This document shows positions 1-8,155 of a stretch of DNA of 64,000 nucleotides, one piece after another (the first letter of the stretch is position 1; every line of letters starts with the position of its first letter). The DNA comes from CAJXYS01 sp913063035 (GTDB lineage: Bacteria; Pseudomonadota; Alphaproteobacteria; Rhodobacterales; Rhodobacteraceae): contig NZ_JBOCEG010000001.1 in the NCBI RefSeq assembly GCF_050586465.1, forward strand, positions 496,001 to 560,000, given 5' to 3'. The position numbers were made by a program, and so were the translations under genes. The notes under the pieces are model-generated. The model had not been told where the DNA came from and made no database searches. It saw only the letters and a list, made by a program, of their open reading frames with translations.

Positions 1-439
1 CCAGCGGCAGCAGGTAGACGGGGTTGAAGGGATGGGCGACGATGATCTGCCCCGGTCGCGCGGTGCCCCTTTGCAGGTCGGTGGGCGTGAAGCCGCTGGT
101 CGACGAGGCAATGATCGCATCCGCCGCGCAATGGGCCTGGATCTCGGCATAGACGGCGTGTTTCGCCTCCAGCCGCTCGGGCACGCTTTCCGCGATCCAG
201 TCCGCGCCTGCCACGGCCTCCGCGATGCTGTCGGCGTGGCGGAGCGTCCCCTCGGCGGGCAGCGCCACGCCGTAAAGACCGGGCGCTGCGCGGCGGGCGT
301 TGTCGAGCACGGCGGTGATCTTGCGTTCGGCGTCGGGGTCGGGGTCGTAGACCGCCACGTCCCAGCCCATCAGCAGGAACCGCGCGGCCCAGCCGCCGCC
401 GATGACCCCGCCCCCGATGATCGCTGCCTGTCCGGTCAT
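1..439 (-). CDS. lcdH: L-carnitine (carnitine 3-)dehydrogenase, N-terminal part, cut by the window edge
   Basis: The first 146 residues are visible, reading leftward from the ATG at 437-439; the rest lies outside the window. The N-terminus has a Rossmann nucleotide-binding motif (IIGGGVIGGGWAARF) followed by a Tyr-Asp at the end of the second strand (VAVYDPDPDAE), as in NAD-dependent 3-hydroxyacyl-CoA dehydrogenases. The active-site region reads SSTSGFTP and then AHPFNPVYLLPL, which fits carnitine dehydrogenases. The family oxidises L-carnitine to 3-dehydrocarnitine with NAD. A strong ribosome site (TGAGGAG) lies upstream, and the gene follows the BKACE gene by 13 bases, so the two probably form one operon whose products act in sequence. 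The substrate is inferred from this neighbour and the motif. Confidence 0.8.
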   Translation of the reverse strand, partial: MTGQAAIIGGGVIGGGWAARFLLMGWDVAVYDPDPDAERKITAVLDNARRAAPGLYGVALPAEGTLRHADSIAEAVAGADWIAESVPERLEAKHAVYAEIQAHCAADAIIASSTSGFTPTDLQRGTARPGQIIVAHPFNPVYLLPL

Positions 440-452
440 GATCCGCGTCTCC

Positions 453-1370
453 TCAGGCGTCCAGCGGTGCGCGCTTGGTCAGGCCAAGCTTCGCGCGGGC
501 GCCGGCGGCGTCAAGGACGGTCGCGCCCATCGACTCGACGATGCCGCGGGCCTTCTCCACGAGATCGGCATTCGTCGCGAGCACGCCCTTCTCCAGGTAG
601 AGATTGTCCTCGAGCCCGACGCGCACATGGCCGCCGGCCAGCACGGCGGCCGCGACATAGGGCATCTGGTTGCGCCCCAGCCCGAAGGCCGAAAAGGTCC
701 AGCCTGCGGGCACGTTGTTCACCATCGCCATGAAGGTGTTGAGATCATCGGGCGCGCCCCAGGGCACCCCCATGCAAAGCTGCACCAGCGCGGGATCGGT
801 CAGGATGCCCTCCGCCACAAGCTGCTTGGCGTACCAGAGATGCCCGGTATCGAAGGCCTCGATCTCGGGCTTCACGCCCATCCCGGTCATCATGCCGCCC
901 ATGGCGCGGAGCATTCCCGGCGTGTTGACCATGACGTAGTCCGACTCGGCGAAGTTCATCGTCCCGCAATCCAGCGTGCAGATCTCGGGCCGGCAGAGCC
1001 GGACATGCTCCACCCGCTCCGCCGCGCCGATCATGTCGGTATTGGCGGCGTCGTGGGGCAGGGGCGCGTCGGTCGGGCCGAGCGTCAGGTCCCCGCCCAT
1101 CCCGGCGGTCAGGTTCAGCACCACGTCGATGTCGGCGGCGCGGATGCGCTCTGTCACCTCGCGGTAGAGTGTGACCGCGCGCGAGGGCGTGCCGCTTTCG
1201 GGATCGCGCACGTGGCAGTGCACGATCGCCGCGCCGGCCTTCGCGGCGGCGATGGCGCTGTCGGCGATGGCCTCGGGGCTGCGCGGGACATGGGGGCTCT
1301 TGTCCTGGGTGCCCCCCGACCCGGTGATGGCACAGGTGATGAAGACCTCGCGGGTCATGGCCAGCGGCAT
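453..1370 (-). CDS. BKACE (DUF849) beta-keto acid cleavage enzyme, probably 3-dehydrocarnitine cleavage
   Basis: A 305-residue DUF849/BKACE protein. These zinc enzymes condense a beta-keto acid with acetyl-CoA and split it into acetoacetyl-CoA-type and amine-containing products; members beside carnitine dehydrogenase convert 3-dehydrocarnitine to glycine betaine. Visible hallmarks are the start VFITCAITGSG, the zinc-binding HCHVRDP segment, and GVPWGAPDDLNTF near the C-terminus. I chose the ATG at 1368-1370 because GGAAGGAGAG lies six bases upstream; an ATG four codons later (1356-1358) is possible. It is read with the downstream carnitine dehydrogenase (13-base gap). The dehydrocarnitine substrate is inferred from that neighbour. 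Glycine betaine would be a feedstock for one-carbon metabolism, but no demethylase operon is adjacent. Confidence 0.85.
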   Translation of the reverse strand: MPLAMTREVFITCAITGSGGTQDKSPHVPRSPEAIADSAIAAAKAGAAIVHCHVRDPESGTPSRAVTLYREVTERIRAADIDVVLNLTAGMGGDLTLGPTDAPLPHDAANTDMIGAAERVEHVRLCRPEICTLDCGTMNFAESDYVMVNTPGMLRAMGGMMTGMGVKPEIEAFDTGHLWYAKQLVAEGILTDPALVQLCMGVPWGAPDDLNTFMAMVNNVPAGWTFSAFGLGRNQMPYVAAAVLAGGHVRVGLEDNLYLEKGVLATNADLVEKARGIVESMGATVLDAAGARAKLGLTKRAPLDA

Positions 1371-1449
1371 GGCGTCTCTCCTTCCCGTTTGTCCGGCCTG
1401 CATTAAGCCGCGAAGCGCGAGCGGGTGCAAACCATCGCTGCCCGGGCGT

Positions 1450-2325
1450 TCAGCGGCGGCCGTAATAGAGCCCGACCACGTGTTCGGCCTCGGCAAAGAA
1501 GAGCCACCGCGCGGCCAGGAGCCCGATCACGTGCAGAAGCACCGCGACCGCCGCTGCCAGGTGACCGGCCGGCACGATCGACAACACGAGCGCGGGCAGG
1601 ATCGCGCCGGAGAGCAGCGCGATCAGCCGCAGCCGTTCCGCACGGCGGCGGCCGACGACGAAGACCATTTCCTTCAGCAGGTAATTCGGACCGGTATGCG
1701 GCGGCTCGAGCTGGCGGACCTTGCCCATGAAGCCCAGCCCCGTCGCCGTTTCGGCGGTGCTGCCGGCGGCGTGGAACAGCTTGTCGCCGGTCCGCCAGTA
1801 CAGCAGCTGGGCGCCGGCCAGCACGAGGAACAGCAGCGCCGCGGCATAGATCTCGCCCGACAGCAGCGCGCCGCCCGAGATCGCGTAGAGCAGGAACAGG
1901 GTCGGCACCAGCCAGTGATTCCAGCGCGGCACCGCCCTGAGCGAGGCGTAGATCATCGAGGTGGAAAAGACCGTCGCAAGCGCCAGCAGGCTGCCGACCG
2001 CGCCCAGAAGCCCGAGCCGCGTCTCGAAAAGCCAGAGCGCCAGCGCATAGGGGCCGAAGACCAGCAGCGTGGCGACCGACAGCACCGCCTCGCGCGAGAG
2101 CCAGGACGAGCGCCACTGGCTGAAGGCCTTGAACGCGCGCTCCGGGTGGCCGAGATGGAAGGCAGAGGCCATCAGCCCGCCGGCCGCCAGCGCATAGGCG
2201 ATGAAGAAGAAGGCGAAGGCGCTCCAGCCGGTGACATCCGGCACGCCGACCCCCAGCCAGGCCAGCAGTCCGAAACCCAGCCCCGAGATGGCGGTGAAGA
2301 CGATGATGGAGGGTGCCGGATGCAT
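1450..2325 (-). CDS. soeC: SoeC/DmsC-family membrane anchor subunit of the molybdoenzyme
   Basis: A 291-residue polytopic protein with about eight hydrophobic segments, of the DmsC/NrfD anchor type (for example the AFHLGHPERAFKAF segment after the second helix, typical of DmsC proteins). It should exchange electrons between the iron-sulfur subunit and the quinone pool in the cytoplasmic membrane. Its ATG overlaps the stop of the ferredoxin subunit (ATGA, 2323-2327), so it is the last gene of the operon soeA, hydrolase, soeB, soeC. The Soe name rests on the catalytic subunit having no export signal; a DMSO-reductase-type anchor with another substrate is the alternative. Confidence 0.75.
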   Translation of the reverse strand: MHPAPSIIVFTAISGLGFGLLAWLGVGVPDVTGWSAFAFFFIAYALAAGGLMASAFHLGHPERAFKAFSQWRSSWLSREAVLSVATLLVFGPYALALWLFETRLGLLGAVGSLLALATVFSTSMIYASLRAVPRWNHWLVPTLFLLYAISGGALLSGEIYAAALLFLVLAGAQLLYWRTGDKLFHAAGSTAETATGLGFMGKVRQLEPPHTGPNYLLKEMVFVVGRRRAERLRLIALLSGAILPALVLSIVPAGHLAAAVAVLLHVIGLLAARWLFFAEAEHVVGLYYGRR

Positions 2326-3101
2326 CAGCGCCCCCCTGCGCCGAGCGCGCGGTCCAGCCAGCCGAGAAAGCCCTGGGGCGCGTCCGCGACCGGTTCGAGG
2401 AAGGGGGCCAGCACGTCGACTGGGCCGTCGTCGGGCGGCGGGCTCGGCACGCGGTCGGCCTTGGGCCGGGGCGGCAGGTACTGGTTGACCGGCTTGGTGC
2501 CCTGTTCGGGCATCAGGTCCATGCCGCCCCGCGCGGCCACCAGGCGGCTGACATCGCTGTCGGGGTCGGCGAGGTCGCCGAAATGCCGCGCCCCGGCCGG
2601 GCAGGTCCGCACGCAGGCCGGTTCGCGATCTTCCTCTGGGAGGTGCTCGTTATAGATCCGGTCGACGCAGAGGGTGCATTTCTTCATCACCTTCTCCTTG
2701 CCGTCCATCTCGCGCGCGCCGTAGGGGCAGGCCCAGGCGCAGAGCCCGCAGCCGATGCAGTCGGTCTCGTTGACCAGTACGATACCGTCCTCGCCGCGCT
2801 TGTAGCTGGCGCCCGTGGGGCAGACGGTGACGCAGGGCGCGTCGTCGCAATGCAGGCAGCTCTTGGGGAAATGGACGACGGCGGCGGGGCCGTCGTCGGG
2901 CACGGTCTCGTAGGCATGGACGCGGTTGAGGAACGTGCCCTCCGGCTCGGCGCCATAGGCGTCCAGATCGGCCAGCGGCGCGCCGTAGCCCTGCGTGTTC
3001 CAGCCCTTGCAGGCGACGACGCAGGCGTGGCACCCGACGCAGGTATCGAGATCGATCACCAGGCCGAGCTTCTTTTCCGTGCGGTCGGGCAGGCTGGTCA
3101 T
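2325..3101 (-). CDS. soeB: Four-cluster ferredoxin subunit (SoeB/DmsB family)
   Basis: A 258-residue electron-transfer subunit with four cysteine motifs: CVGCHACVVAC near residue 20, CLHCDDAPCVTVCP, CIGCGLCAWACP, and CTLC with a distant CVRTCP. This is the layout of DmsB/NrfC/SoeB proteins that carry four 4Fe-4S clusters between the molybdenum subunit and the membrane anchor. The start at 3099-3101 is supported by GGAGGTGATGTC directly upstream and overlaps the stop of the alpha/beta hydrolase gene (ATGA). There is no signal peptide, so the enzyme should face the cytoplasm. Confidence 0.8.
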   Translation of the reverse strand: MTSLPDRTEKKLGLVIDLDTCVGCHACVVACKGWNTQGYGAPLADLDAYGAEPEGTFLNRVHAYETVPDDGPAAVVHFPKSCLHCDDAPCVTVCPTGASYKRGEDGIVLVNETDCIGCGLCAWACPYGAREMDGKEKVMKKCTLCVDRIYNEHLPEEDREPACVRTCPAGARHFGDLADPDSDVSRLVAARGGMDLMPEQGTKPVNQYLPPRPKADRVPSPPPDDGPVDVLAPFLEPVADAPQGFLGWLDRALGAGGR

Positions 3102-3931
3102 GACATCACCTCCGTGGCGAATTGGGCCAGATCGGCGTTGAAGCGGTCGGGGTTTTCCCAGAAGGGCACATGCCCGCAGCCCGGGTAGCTGAGGCTGCGC
3201 CCGCCGGGCAACGCCGCGCGCACCTCGTCGGCCATGGCGGGCAGGCAGACTTTCTCGCCTTCGCCGAAAATGGCGAGGGCGGGTTTCGTCAGGGCCTCGA
3301 GCTCGGGGCGGTAATCCTCCGAGCGGAGTCGCGCGGCCTTGCGGACATGGGGCGGGCAAAGCATGTTGAATCCGGTCATCAGCGCCAGGTCCTGCTTCGA
3401 CGGCGTCTTGGCGAAACAGGCCCGCAGGAAGCCGATGGTCGCGGTCAGGTTTGCCTCCTGGTCCTCGGAATACATGCCGGTCGCCTTCACCGCCGGGCTG
3501 CGCTTTTCATGCACCCCGACGGCCGCGCCCTGGCCCATGCGGATGGTCGAGCCCACAAGCACCAGCCCGGCGATGCCCGCATCGCCATGCACGCGGAGAT
3601 AATCGCAGGCGACCCAGCCGCCCATCGACCAGCCGACGAGCAGGGGCCGGTCGAGGCCCAGCGCGGCGATGATCGCCGCGATGTCCCCGGCCCAGGGCGC
3701 CGAGGTGTCATAGGCGGCGGCATCCTCGGGTTTCGCCGAGGCGCCGTGGCCGCGCAGATCCGGGGCCACCAGCCGGAAGCGGTCGGCAAGATCGCCGCCC
3801 ATCTGTTTCGACCAGGACATGTGGTGCTGCGACCAGCCATGGATCAGCAGGAGCGCGGGGGCATCCTCGGGGCCCCGGTCCCGGACATGCAGCCGCACGC
3901 CGTCCGCGCCCGCGATCTCGAGTTTCCTCAT
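3098..3931 (-). CDS. Alpha/beta hydrolase encoded inside the soe-like operon
   Basis: A 277-residue alpha/beta hydrolase. The oxyanion segment LLIHGWSQHH, the nucleophile elbow GWSMGG and a C-terminal GCGHVPFWENP histidine are present; at the usual catalytic-acid position the sequence reads IFGEGEKV, so the acid may be a Glu or lie elsewhere. Both ends overlap neighbours by ATGA: its start overlaps the stop of the molybdenum subunit and its stop overlaps the start of soeB. Insertion of a hydrolase between catalytic and ferredoxin subunits is not part of the usual three-gene arrangement and suggests translational coupling with enzyme assembly or substrate supply. The substrate is unknown. Confidence 0.85.
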   Translation of the reverse strand: MRKLEIAGADGVRLHVRDRGPEDAPALLLIHGWSQHHMSWSKQMGGDLADRFRLVAPDLRGHGASAKPEDAAAYDTSAPWAGDIAAIIAALGLDRPLLVGWSMGGWVACDYLRVHGDAGIAGLVLVGSTIRMGQGAAVGVHEKRSPAVKATGMYSEDQEANLTATIGFLRACFAKTPSKQDLALMTGFNMLCPPHVRKAARLRSEDYRPELEALTKPALAIFGEGEKVCLPAMADEVRAALPGGRSLSYPGCGHVPFWENPDRFNADLAQFATEVMS

Positions 3932-6768
3932 GCCTTGCCGCCCTTGAAGGCCAGGTTCCGCGGCCCGCGCCCCACCGGCGAGCGCTGGGCCGGAACGGCC
4001 GGGCGGCTGGCGTGATCGTCCGGCGGGGTGGTCTTGTCGATCCGCACGCGCAGGTCGTACCAGGCGGCCTGGCCGGTCACCGGGTCGGAGTTCGCCCAGC
4101 GCAGCCCGTCGCCCTTGGGCGGCAGCAGCTCGTGGATCAGGTGGTTGAGCAGGAACCCCTCGCGCGCCTCGCGCGCGGTTTCGTCCAGCGCCCAGGCGCC
4201 GCGGCGCTTGCCGATGGCATTCCACGTCCAGACCGTGTCGCCGTTGAGCGCCTCCATCAGCGCCACCGGCACCGTGATCTCGCCATGCGGCGAGGTCAGC
4301 CTGGCCCAGTCGCCTTCCTCGAAGCCATGGGCATCCCAGACCTTGCGCGGCACGTAGAGCGGGTTGACCCCGTGGATCTGGCGCAGCCACGCATTCTGGC
4401 TGCCCCAGCTGTGATACATCGCCATCGGCCGCTGGGTCAGCGCATGGAGCGGGAAGTCGTCTTCGCTGACGGCGGTCTCCTCGAAGGGGGGATACCAGAA
4501 CGGCAGCGGGTCCATGGTCTCGCTCAGCCGCGCGCGCAGGTGGTCGGGCGGTTGCCGGTGGCCATGGCCCTCGGCGGCCAGCTGGAACCGGCGCATCGGC
4601 TCGGAATAGAGGTTGAAGACATAGGGCTGCGGGCTGTCGTAGAGACCTGTCTCCACCGCCCAGTCCTGGTAGGCGGCGTTCCACGGCTTGAAATACTGCG
4701 CTTCCTCGGGGATGTGCGCCAGCCAGAAGCCGCCGTTCTCGATGTAGCGCTCGATCTGCGCGGGGTTGGGCGCGCCACGCCCATGCGCCGACCCGTCGCC
4801 GCGCCAGCCCGCCAGCGGCCCGATGCCCGGGCGGCGTTCGTGGCGCACCATGTAATCGGCATAATCGGCATAGGCCGGGTTGCCCTCTTCGTCCACCATG
4901 CCGGGCAGGCCAAGCCGGTGGCCCAGATCCAGCAGCACCGACTGGAAACCGCGCACGCCCGCGTGTCCCGGCCGCTCGGGCGCGATCACCGGCCAGCGGA
5001 GCGAATCCGCCGCCGCGTCGGCCTCGGAAATCGGACGGTCGAGCAACGAGATGCAGTCGTGGCGTTCGAGATAGGTCGTGTCCGGCAGCACGAGGTCGGC
5101 ATAGGCCACCATTTCCGACGAATAGGCGTCCGACACGATGATGTGGGGGATGACGTGGTCGCCGTTCGCGTCGGTATCGGTCAGCATCTCGATGACGCGC
5201 TTGGTGCTCATCGAGGAATTCCACGCCATGTTCGCCATGTAGAGGAACAGCGTGTCGACCGGGTAGGGATCGCCGGCATGGGCGTTCGAGATGACCATGT
5301 GCATCATCCCGTGCGCCGAGAGCGGGTTTTCCCAGGAAAAAGCCTTGTCGATGCGGGCCGGCCGGCCGTCTTCGGTCAGCGCAAGGTCCTCGGGGCCCAG
5401 CGGGTAGCCCAGGTGCGGCCCGTCGAGCGGCTGGCCGGGCCGGGCCTTGCAATGCGGGCGCGGATGGGCCTCAGGGGGCTTGGGGTAGGGCGGCTTGAAG
5501 CGGAAGCCGCCGGGCACCTCGACCGAGCCCAGCAGGATCTGCAGCATGTGCAGCGCCCGGCAGGTCTGGAAACCGTTGGAATGGGCCGAGATACCGCGCA
5601 TCGCGTGGAAGGAGACCGGCCGGCCGATCATCTTCTCGTGGCGCTGGCCCTTCCAGTCGGTCCAGGGCCGGTCGATCACGATCTCTTCCTCGAAGGCGGT
5701 GCGGGCCAGTTCGGCCGCGATGCGGCGGATGCGGTCCGCCGGGATGCCGCAGCGCGCGGCCACCGCTTCGGGGGCGTAGGCCGGGTCGAGATAGCGCTCG
5801 GCCATCAGTTGCAGGACCGGGCGGTGCGTCGTGCCCGCGATCCGCACCCCCTGGGCAAGGTCGGGCTCCACCCCCGGCGCGTCGTGGGGCACGGGCTTGC
5901 CCGTGGCCCGGTCGCGCACCAGCGGCGTGCCGTTCTCGTCACGCAGGAAGAGCCCGTGGTCAGGGGAACCGGCGTCGCCGTTCACGAGGAACGGCGCATT
6001 GGTGTAGCGGATCAGGTAGTCGAGATCGATTTTCCCCGCGCGCATCAGTTCGTGCACGAGCGCCAGGATGAACAGCCCGTCGGTTCCGGGCGTGATGCCG
6101 ACCCATTCGTCGGCGATCGCGTTGTAGCCCGACCGGATCGGGTTCACCCCGATCACCTTGGCGCCCCGCTCCTTGAGCCGCCCGAGCCCCATCTTGATCG
6201 GGTTGGAATCGTGGTCCTCGGCCACGCCGAAGATCATGAAGAGCTTGGTGCGTTCCCAGTCGGGCTGGCCGAATTCCCAGAAGGCGCCGCCCATCGTGTA
6301 GATGCCGGCCGCCGCCATGTTGACCGAACAGAACCCGCCATGGGCCGCGTAGTTGGGCGTGCCGAAGGCCTGTGCCCACCAGCCGGTGAAGCTCTGGGAC
6401 TGGTCGCGGCCGGTGAAGAAGGCCAGCTTTTCCGGCGCGGTCTCGCGCAGTGGCTTCATCCAGCGCACCGCGGTTTCCAGGGCCTCCTCCCAGGTGATCT
6501 CCTCGAATTCGCCGGACCCGCGCGGCCCCGTGCGCCGCAGCGGCGCCCGCAGCCGTGCCGGCGACAGGTGCTGCATGATCCCGGCCGATCCCTTGGCGCA
6601 GAGCACGCCGCGGTTCACCGGGTGATCGCGGTTGCCCTCGATGTAGCTGACCTGTCCATCCTTGAGATGCACGTTGATCCCGCAGCGGCAGGCGCACATG
6701 TAGCAGGTGGTCTTGCGCAGCTCGTCCGAGACGGGCGGCGAGGTGTCGAATTCGGGTTGCTTCCCCAT
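3928..6768 (-). CDS. soeA: Molybdopterin-dependent oxidoreductase catalytic subunit, SoeA-like (sulfite dehydrogenase)
   Basis: A 946-residue DMSO-reductase-superfamily enzyme. It begins with a 4Fe-4S motif (C22-x2-C25-x3-C29-x27-C57) in TCYMCACRCGI, has a cysteine (C147, in GGFCSVNMAAA) near the expected molybdenum-ligand position, and ends with a typical molydopterin dinucleotide-binding domain. There is no twin-arginine signal, so it should act in the cytoplasm, as SoeA does; DMSO, TMAO and arsenite enzymes of this kind are normally exported. With SoeB- and SoeC-like partners, the best assignment is the membrane-bound, cytoplasm-facing sulfite dehydrogenase known from Allochromatium and Ruegeria. 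The substrate is inference; a different anionic or sulfur substrate is possible. A GGGAAACGGC ribosome site precedes the ATG. Confidence 0.65.
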   Translation of the reverse strand: MGKQPEFDTSPPVSDELRKTTCYMCACRCGINVHLKDGQVSYIEGNRDHPVNRGVLCAKGSAGIMQHLSPARLRAPLRRTGPRGSGEFEEITWEEALETAVRWMKPLRETAPEKLAFFTGRDQSQSFTGWWAQAFGTPNYAAHGGFCSVNMAAAGIYTMGGAFWEFGQPDWERTKLFMIFGVAEDHDSNPIKMGLGRLKERGAKVIGVNPIRSGYNAIADEWVGITPGTDGLFILALVHELMRAGKIDLDYLIRYTNAPFLVNGDAGSPDHGLFLRDENGTPLVRDRATGKPVPHDAPGVEPDLAQGVRIAGTTHRPVLQLMAERYLDPAYAPEAVAARCGIPADRIRRIAAELARTAFEEEIVIDRPWTDWKGQRHEKMIGRPVSFHAMRGISAHSNGFQTCRALHMLQILLGSVEVPGGFRFKPPYPKPPEAHPRPHCKARPGQPLDGPHLGYPLGPEDLALTEDGRPARIDKAFSWENPLSAHGMMHMVISNAHAGDPYPVDTLFLYMANMAWNSSMSTKRVIEMLTDTDANGDHVIPHIIVSDAYSSEMVAYADLVLPDTTYLERHDCISLLDRPISEADAAADSLRWPVIAPERPGHAGVRGFQSVLLDLGHRLGLPGMVDEEGNPAYADYADYMVRHERRPGIGPLAGWRGDGSAHGRGAPNPAQIERYIENGGFWLAHIPEEAQYFKPWNAAYQDWAVETGLYDSPQPYVFNLYSEPMRRFQLAAEGHGHRQPPDHLRARLSETMDPLPFWYPPFEETAVSEDDFPLHALTQRPMAMYHSWGSQNAWLRQIHGVNPLYVPRKVWDAHGFEEGDWARLTSPHGEITVPVALMEALNGDTVWTWNAIGKRRGAWALDETAREAREGFLLNHLIHELLPPKGDGLRWANSDPVTGQAAWYDLRVRIDKTTPPDDHASRPAVPAQRSPVGRGPRNLAFKGGKA

Positions 6769-6802
6769 GCCGTTTCCCGGCCCTCCCTGTGTCTGGGGCC
6801 AG

Positions 6803-6819
6803 AAAAGCGGATTTTCCGC
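6803..6819 (-). terminator. Short intrinsic terminator between the Nudix gene and soeA
   Basis: On the minus strand the sequence reads GCGGA-AAA-TCCGC followed by TTTTC, a five-base-pair stem with a T run just downstream of the Nudix hydrolase gene. It suggests that soeA is transcribed from its own promoter in the remaining space before its start, although the short stem makes this only moderately likely. Confidence 0.45.
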
Positions 6820-6875
6820 AGCGGTGCGACCGAATTTTTTCTTGCCGCTTCCGTAAGATCAGATTTCGCGTCGGC

Positions 6876-7568
6876 TCACAGCCGGTCGAAATAGGATCGG
6901 CCGTCCTCGTGGTGGAAGAAGGGAACGCTTTCGGGCGGCCGGCCGGCGTCGAGCAGCGCCTGCACCTCGGCCAGCACCACCTCGGTGATGAAGGGCAGGT
7001 CCAGCGCGCGGACCGCGTCCAGATCGGCCCAGTGCAGGTGGCTGAGCTCGTCCTCGGCGCGCGAGAAATCGTCCGGATCGCCCAGCAGGAGATCGGCATC
7101 GGCCAGGAAGAACCGCGCGTCGAAGCGGCGCGGCCGGCCCTTGGGCGTGATCGCGCGGAAGATAAAGGTCAGGCCCTCGCCGGAGGGCAGCGCGCCCTGG
7201 TCGAGAAAATCGTGCCAGTCGGGGTGAAAGGCCGGGCGGCGCGCTGGGGCGGCCGTGTCGGCCCGGCCGAGCGCGAGTCCCGTCTCTTCCCAGAGTTCGC
7301 GGATGCCCGCCAGCACCAGCGGGCGGGCGAGCGCCGGGTCGCATGCCTCGGCCAGCCGGCGCATCGTGTCGGCATCCGGCAGCGCGGCAAGGTCCGCCCG
7401 GTGGTCGGCATCGTCCAGGGCGCCGCCCGGGAAAACGAATTTCGAGGGCATGAAGGCTGCGCCGGCACCGCGCTGCCCGACCAGGATATGCGGATCCGTC
7501 GCCCGGTCACGCACCAGGATCACCGTCGCGGCGTTACGGATTTCCGGCTCGGGGGCGGGCGGGGTCAT
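6876..7568 (-). CDS. Nudix hydrolase (NUDT7/NUDT8-like, substrate unknown)
   Basis: A 230-residue Nudix protein. The conserved pieces are MPSKFVFPGGALDDAD and, after an insertion of about 40 residues, the core GIRELWEETGL of the Nudix box. The long spacer between the glycine pair and the REL-EE core is common in the coenzyme-A and related pyrophosphatase group. The start at 7566-7568 overlaps the stop of the DUF983 gene (ATGA), so the two are co-transcribed and probably coupled. The family hydrolyses nucleoside diphosphates linked to another group; the actual substrate cannot be read from sequence. Confidence 0.85.
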   Translation of the reverse strand: MTPPAPEPEIRNAATVILVRDRATDPHILVGQRGAGAAFMPSKFVFPGGALDDADHRADLAALPDADTMRRLAEACDPALARPLVLAGIRELWEETGLALGRADTAAPARRPAFHPDWHDFLDQGALPSGEGLTFIFRAITPKGRPRRFDARFFLADADLLLGDPDDFSRAEDELSHLHWADLDAVRALDLPFITEVVLAEVQALLDAGRPPESVPFFHHEDGRSYFDRL

Positions 7569-7984
7569 TCGGCGGGGGTGGTGGCGTGATCCTCGCCGAA
7601 GCCATGCATGCGTTTGGCCCATTGCAACCCGACCATGGCGCCCTTCAGCCGCGGCAGCAGGAACAGCGACAGCGCGACCGCGCCGACCGAGAAGACCGCC
7701 GCCAGCAGCAGCGGATCGGGCCGAAGCGCGGTAAAGGCCCAGAGAATCAGCGGCGCCATCAGGTGGCCGACCAGCAGGATCGTCAGGTAGGCTGGCCCGT
7801 CATCGGCGCGATGATGGTGCAGTTCCTCACCGCAGACCGCGCAGTCATGGCGCACCTGCAGGTAGGAACGCATCAGCGGCCCGGACCCGCAGCTGGGGCA
7901 TTTGCGGCGCCAGCCGCGCAGCATCGCGGGGCGTGCAGGGCGGTCGGGCGCGGAGGTCCGCTGGAGGCCGGAGTGATCGAACAT
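7565..7984 (-). CDS. DUF983 membrane protein with zinc-ribbon-like N-terminus
   Basis: A 139-residue DUF983 protein, common in Rhodobacteraceae. It carries CPSCGSGPLMRSYL and a second CAVCGEELHHHRADDGPAY pair, forming a possible four-cysteine metal site, followed by two transmembrane helices (residues about 68-110). It is the first gene of a two-gene unit with the Nudix hydrolase and diverges from the EF-hand gene on the plus strand. Function unknown. Confidence 0.85.
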   Translation of the reverse strand: MFDHSGLQRTSAPDRPARPAMLRGWRRKCPSCGSGPLMRSYLQVRHDCAVCGEELHHHRADDGPAYLTILLVGHLMAPLILWAFTALRPDPLLLAAVFSVGAVALSLFLLPRLKGAMVGLQWAKRMHGFGEDHATTPAE

Positions 7985-8155
7985 GGAGCAAACTTAGGGC
8001 GCCCGCCGGCCGATGACACCCGTTGCGACGCCATTGCGGCGCGATGTCGCAAAAATCCGCACAGCCGGCGACGGAACCTGTGCCGCGGGCCGTGAAAGAC
8101 ACAGAGGCACGGGCGACGGGCCCGTGCCGTGAAGACAGACAGAAAGGATGGATAC

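Noticed and set aside
1171..2655. Plus-strand open frame opposite BKACE and soeC
   Set aside because: Low-complexity Q/R-rich shadow with no start site or domain; the minus-strand genes are clear.
3928..6768. Exported DMSO or TMAO reductase
   Set aside because: No Tat signal on the catalytic subunit and a cysteine near the metal site, so a cytoplasmic SoeA-type enzyme is the better fit.
4012..6894. Long plus-strand open frame of about 960 codons opposite soeA
   Set aside because: It is the antisense shadow of a GC-rich gene, rich in Arg, Gly, His and Val with no family features, while the minus-strand frame has full motifs and an operon context.
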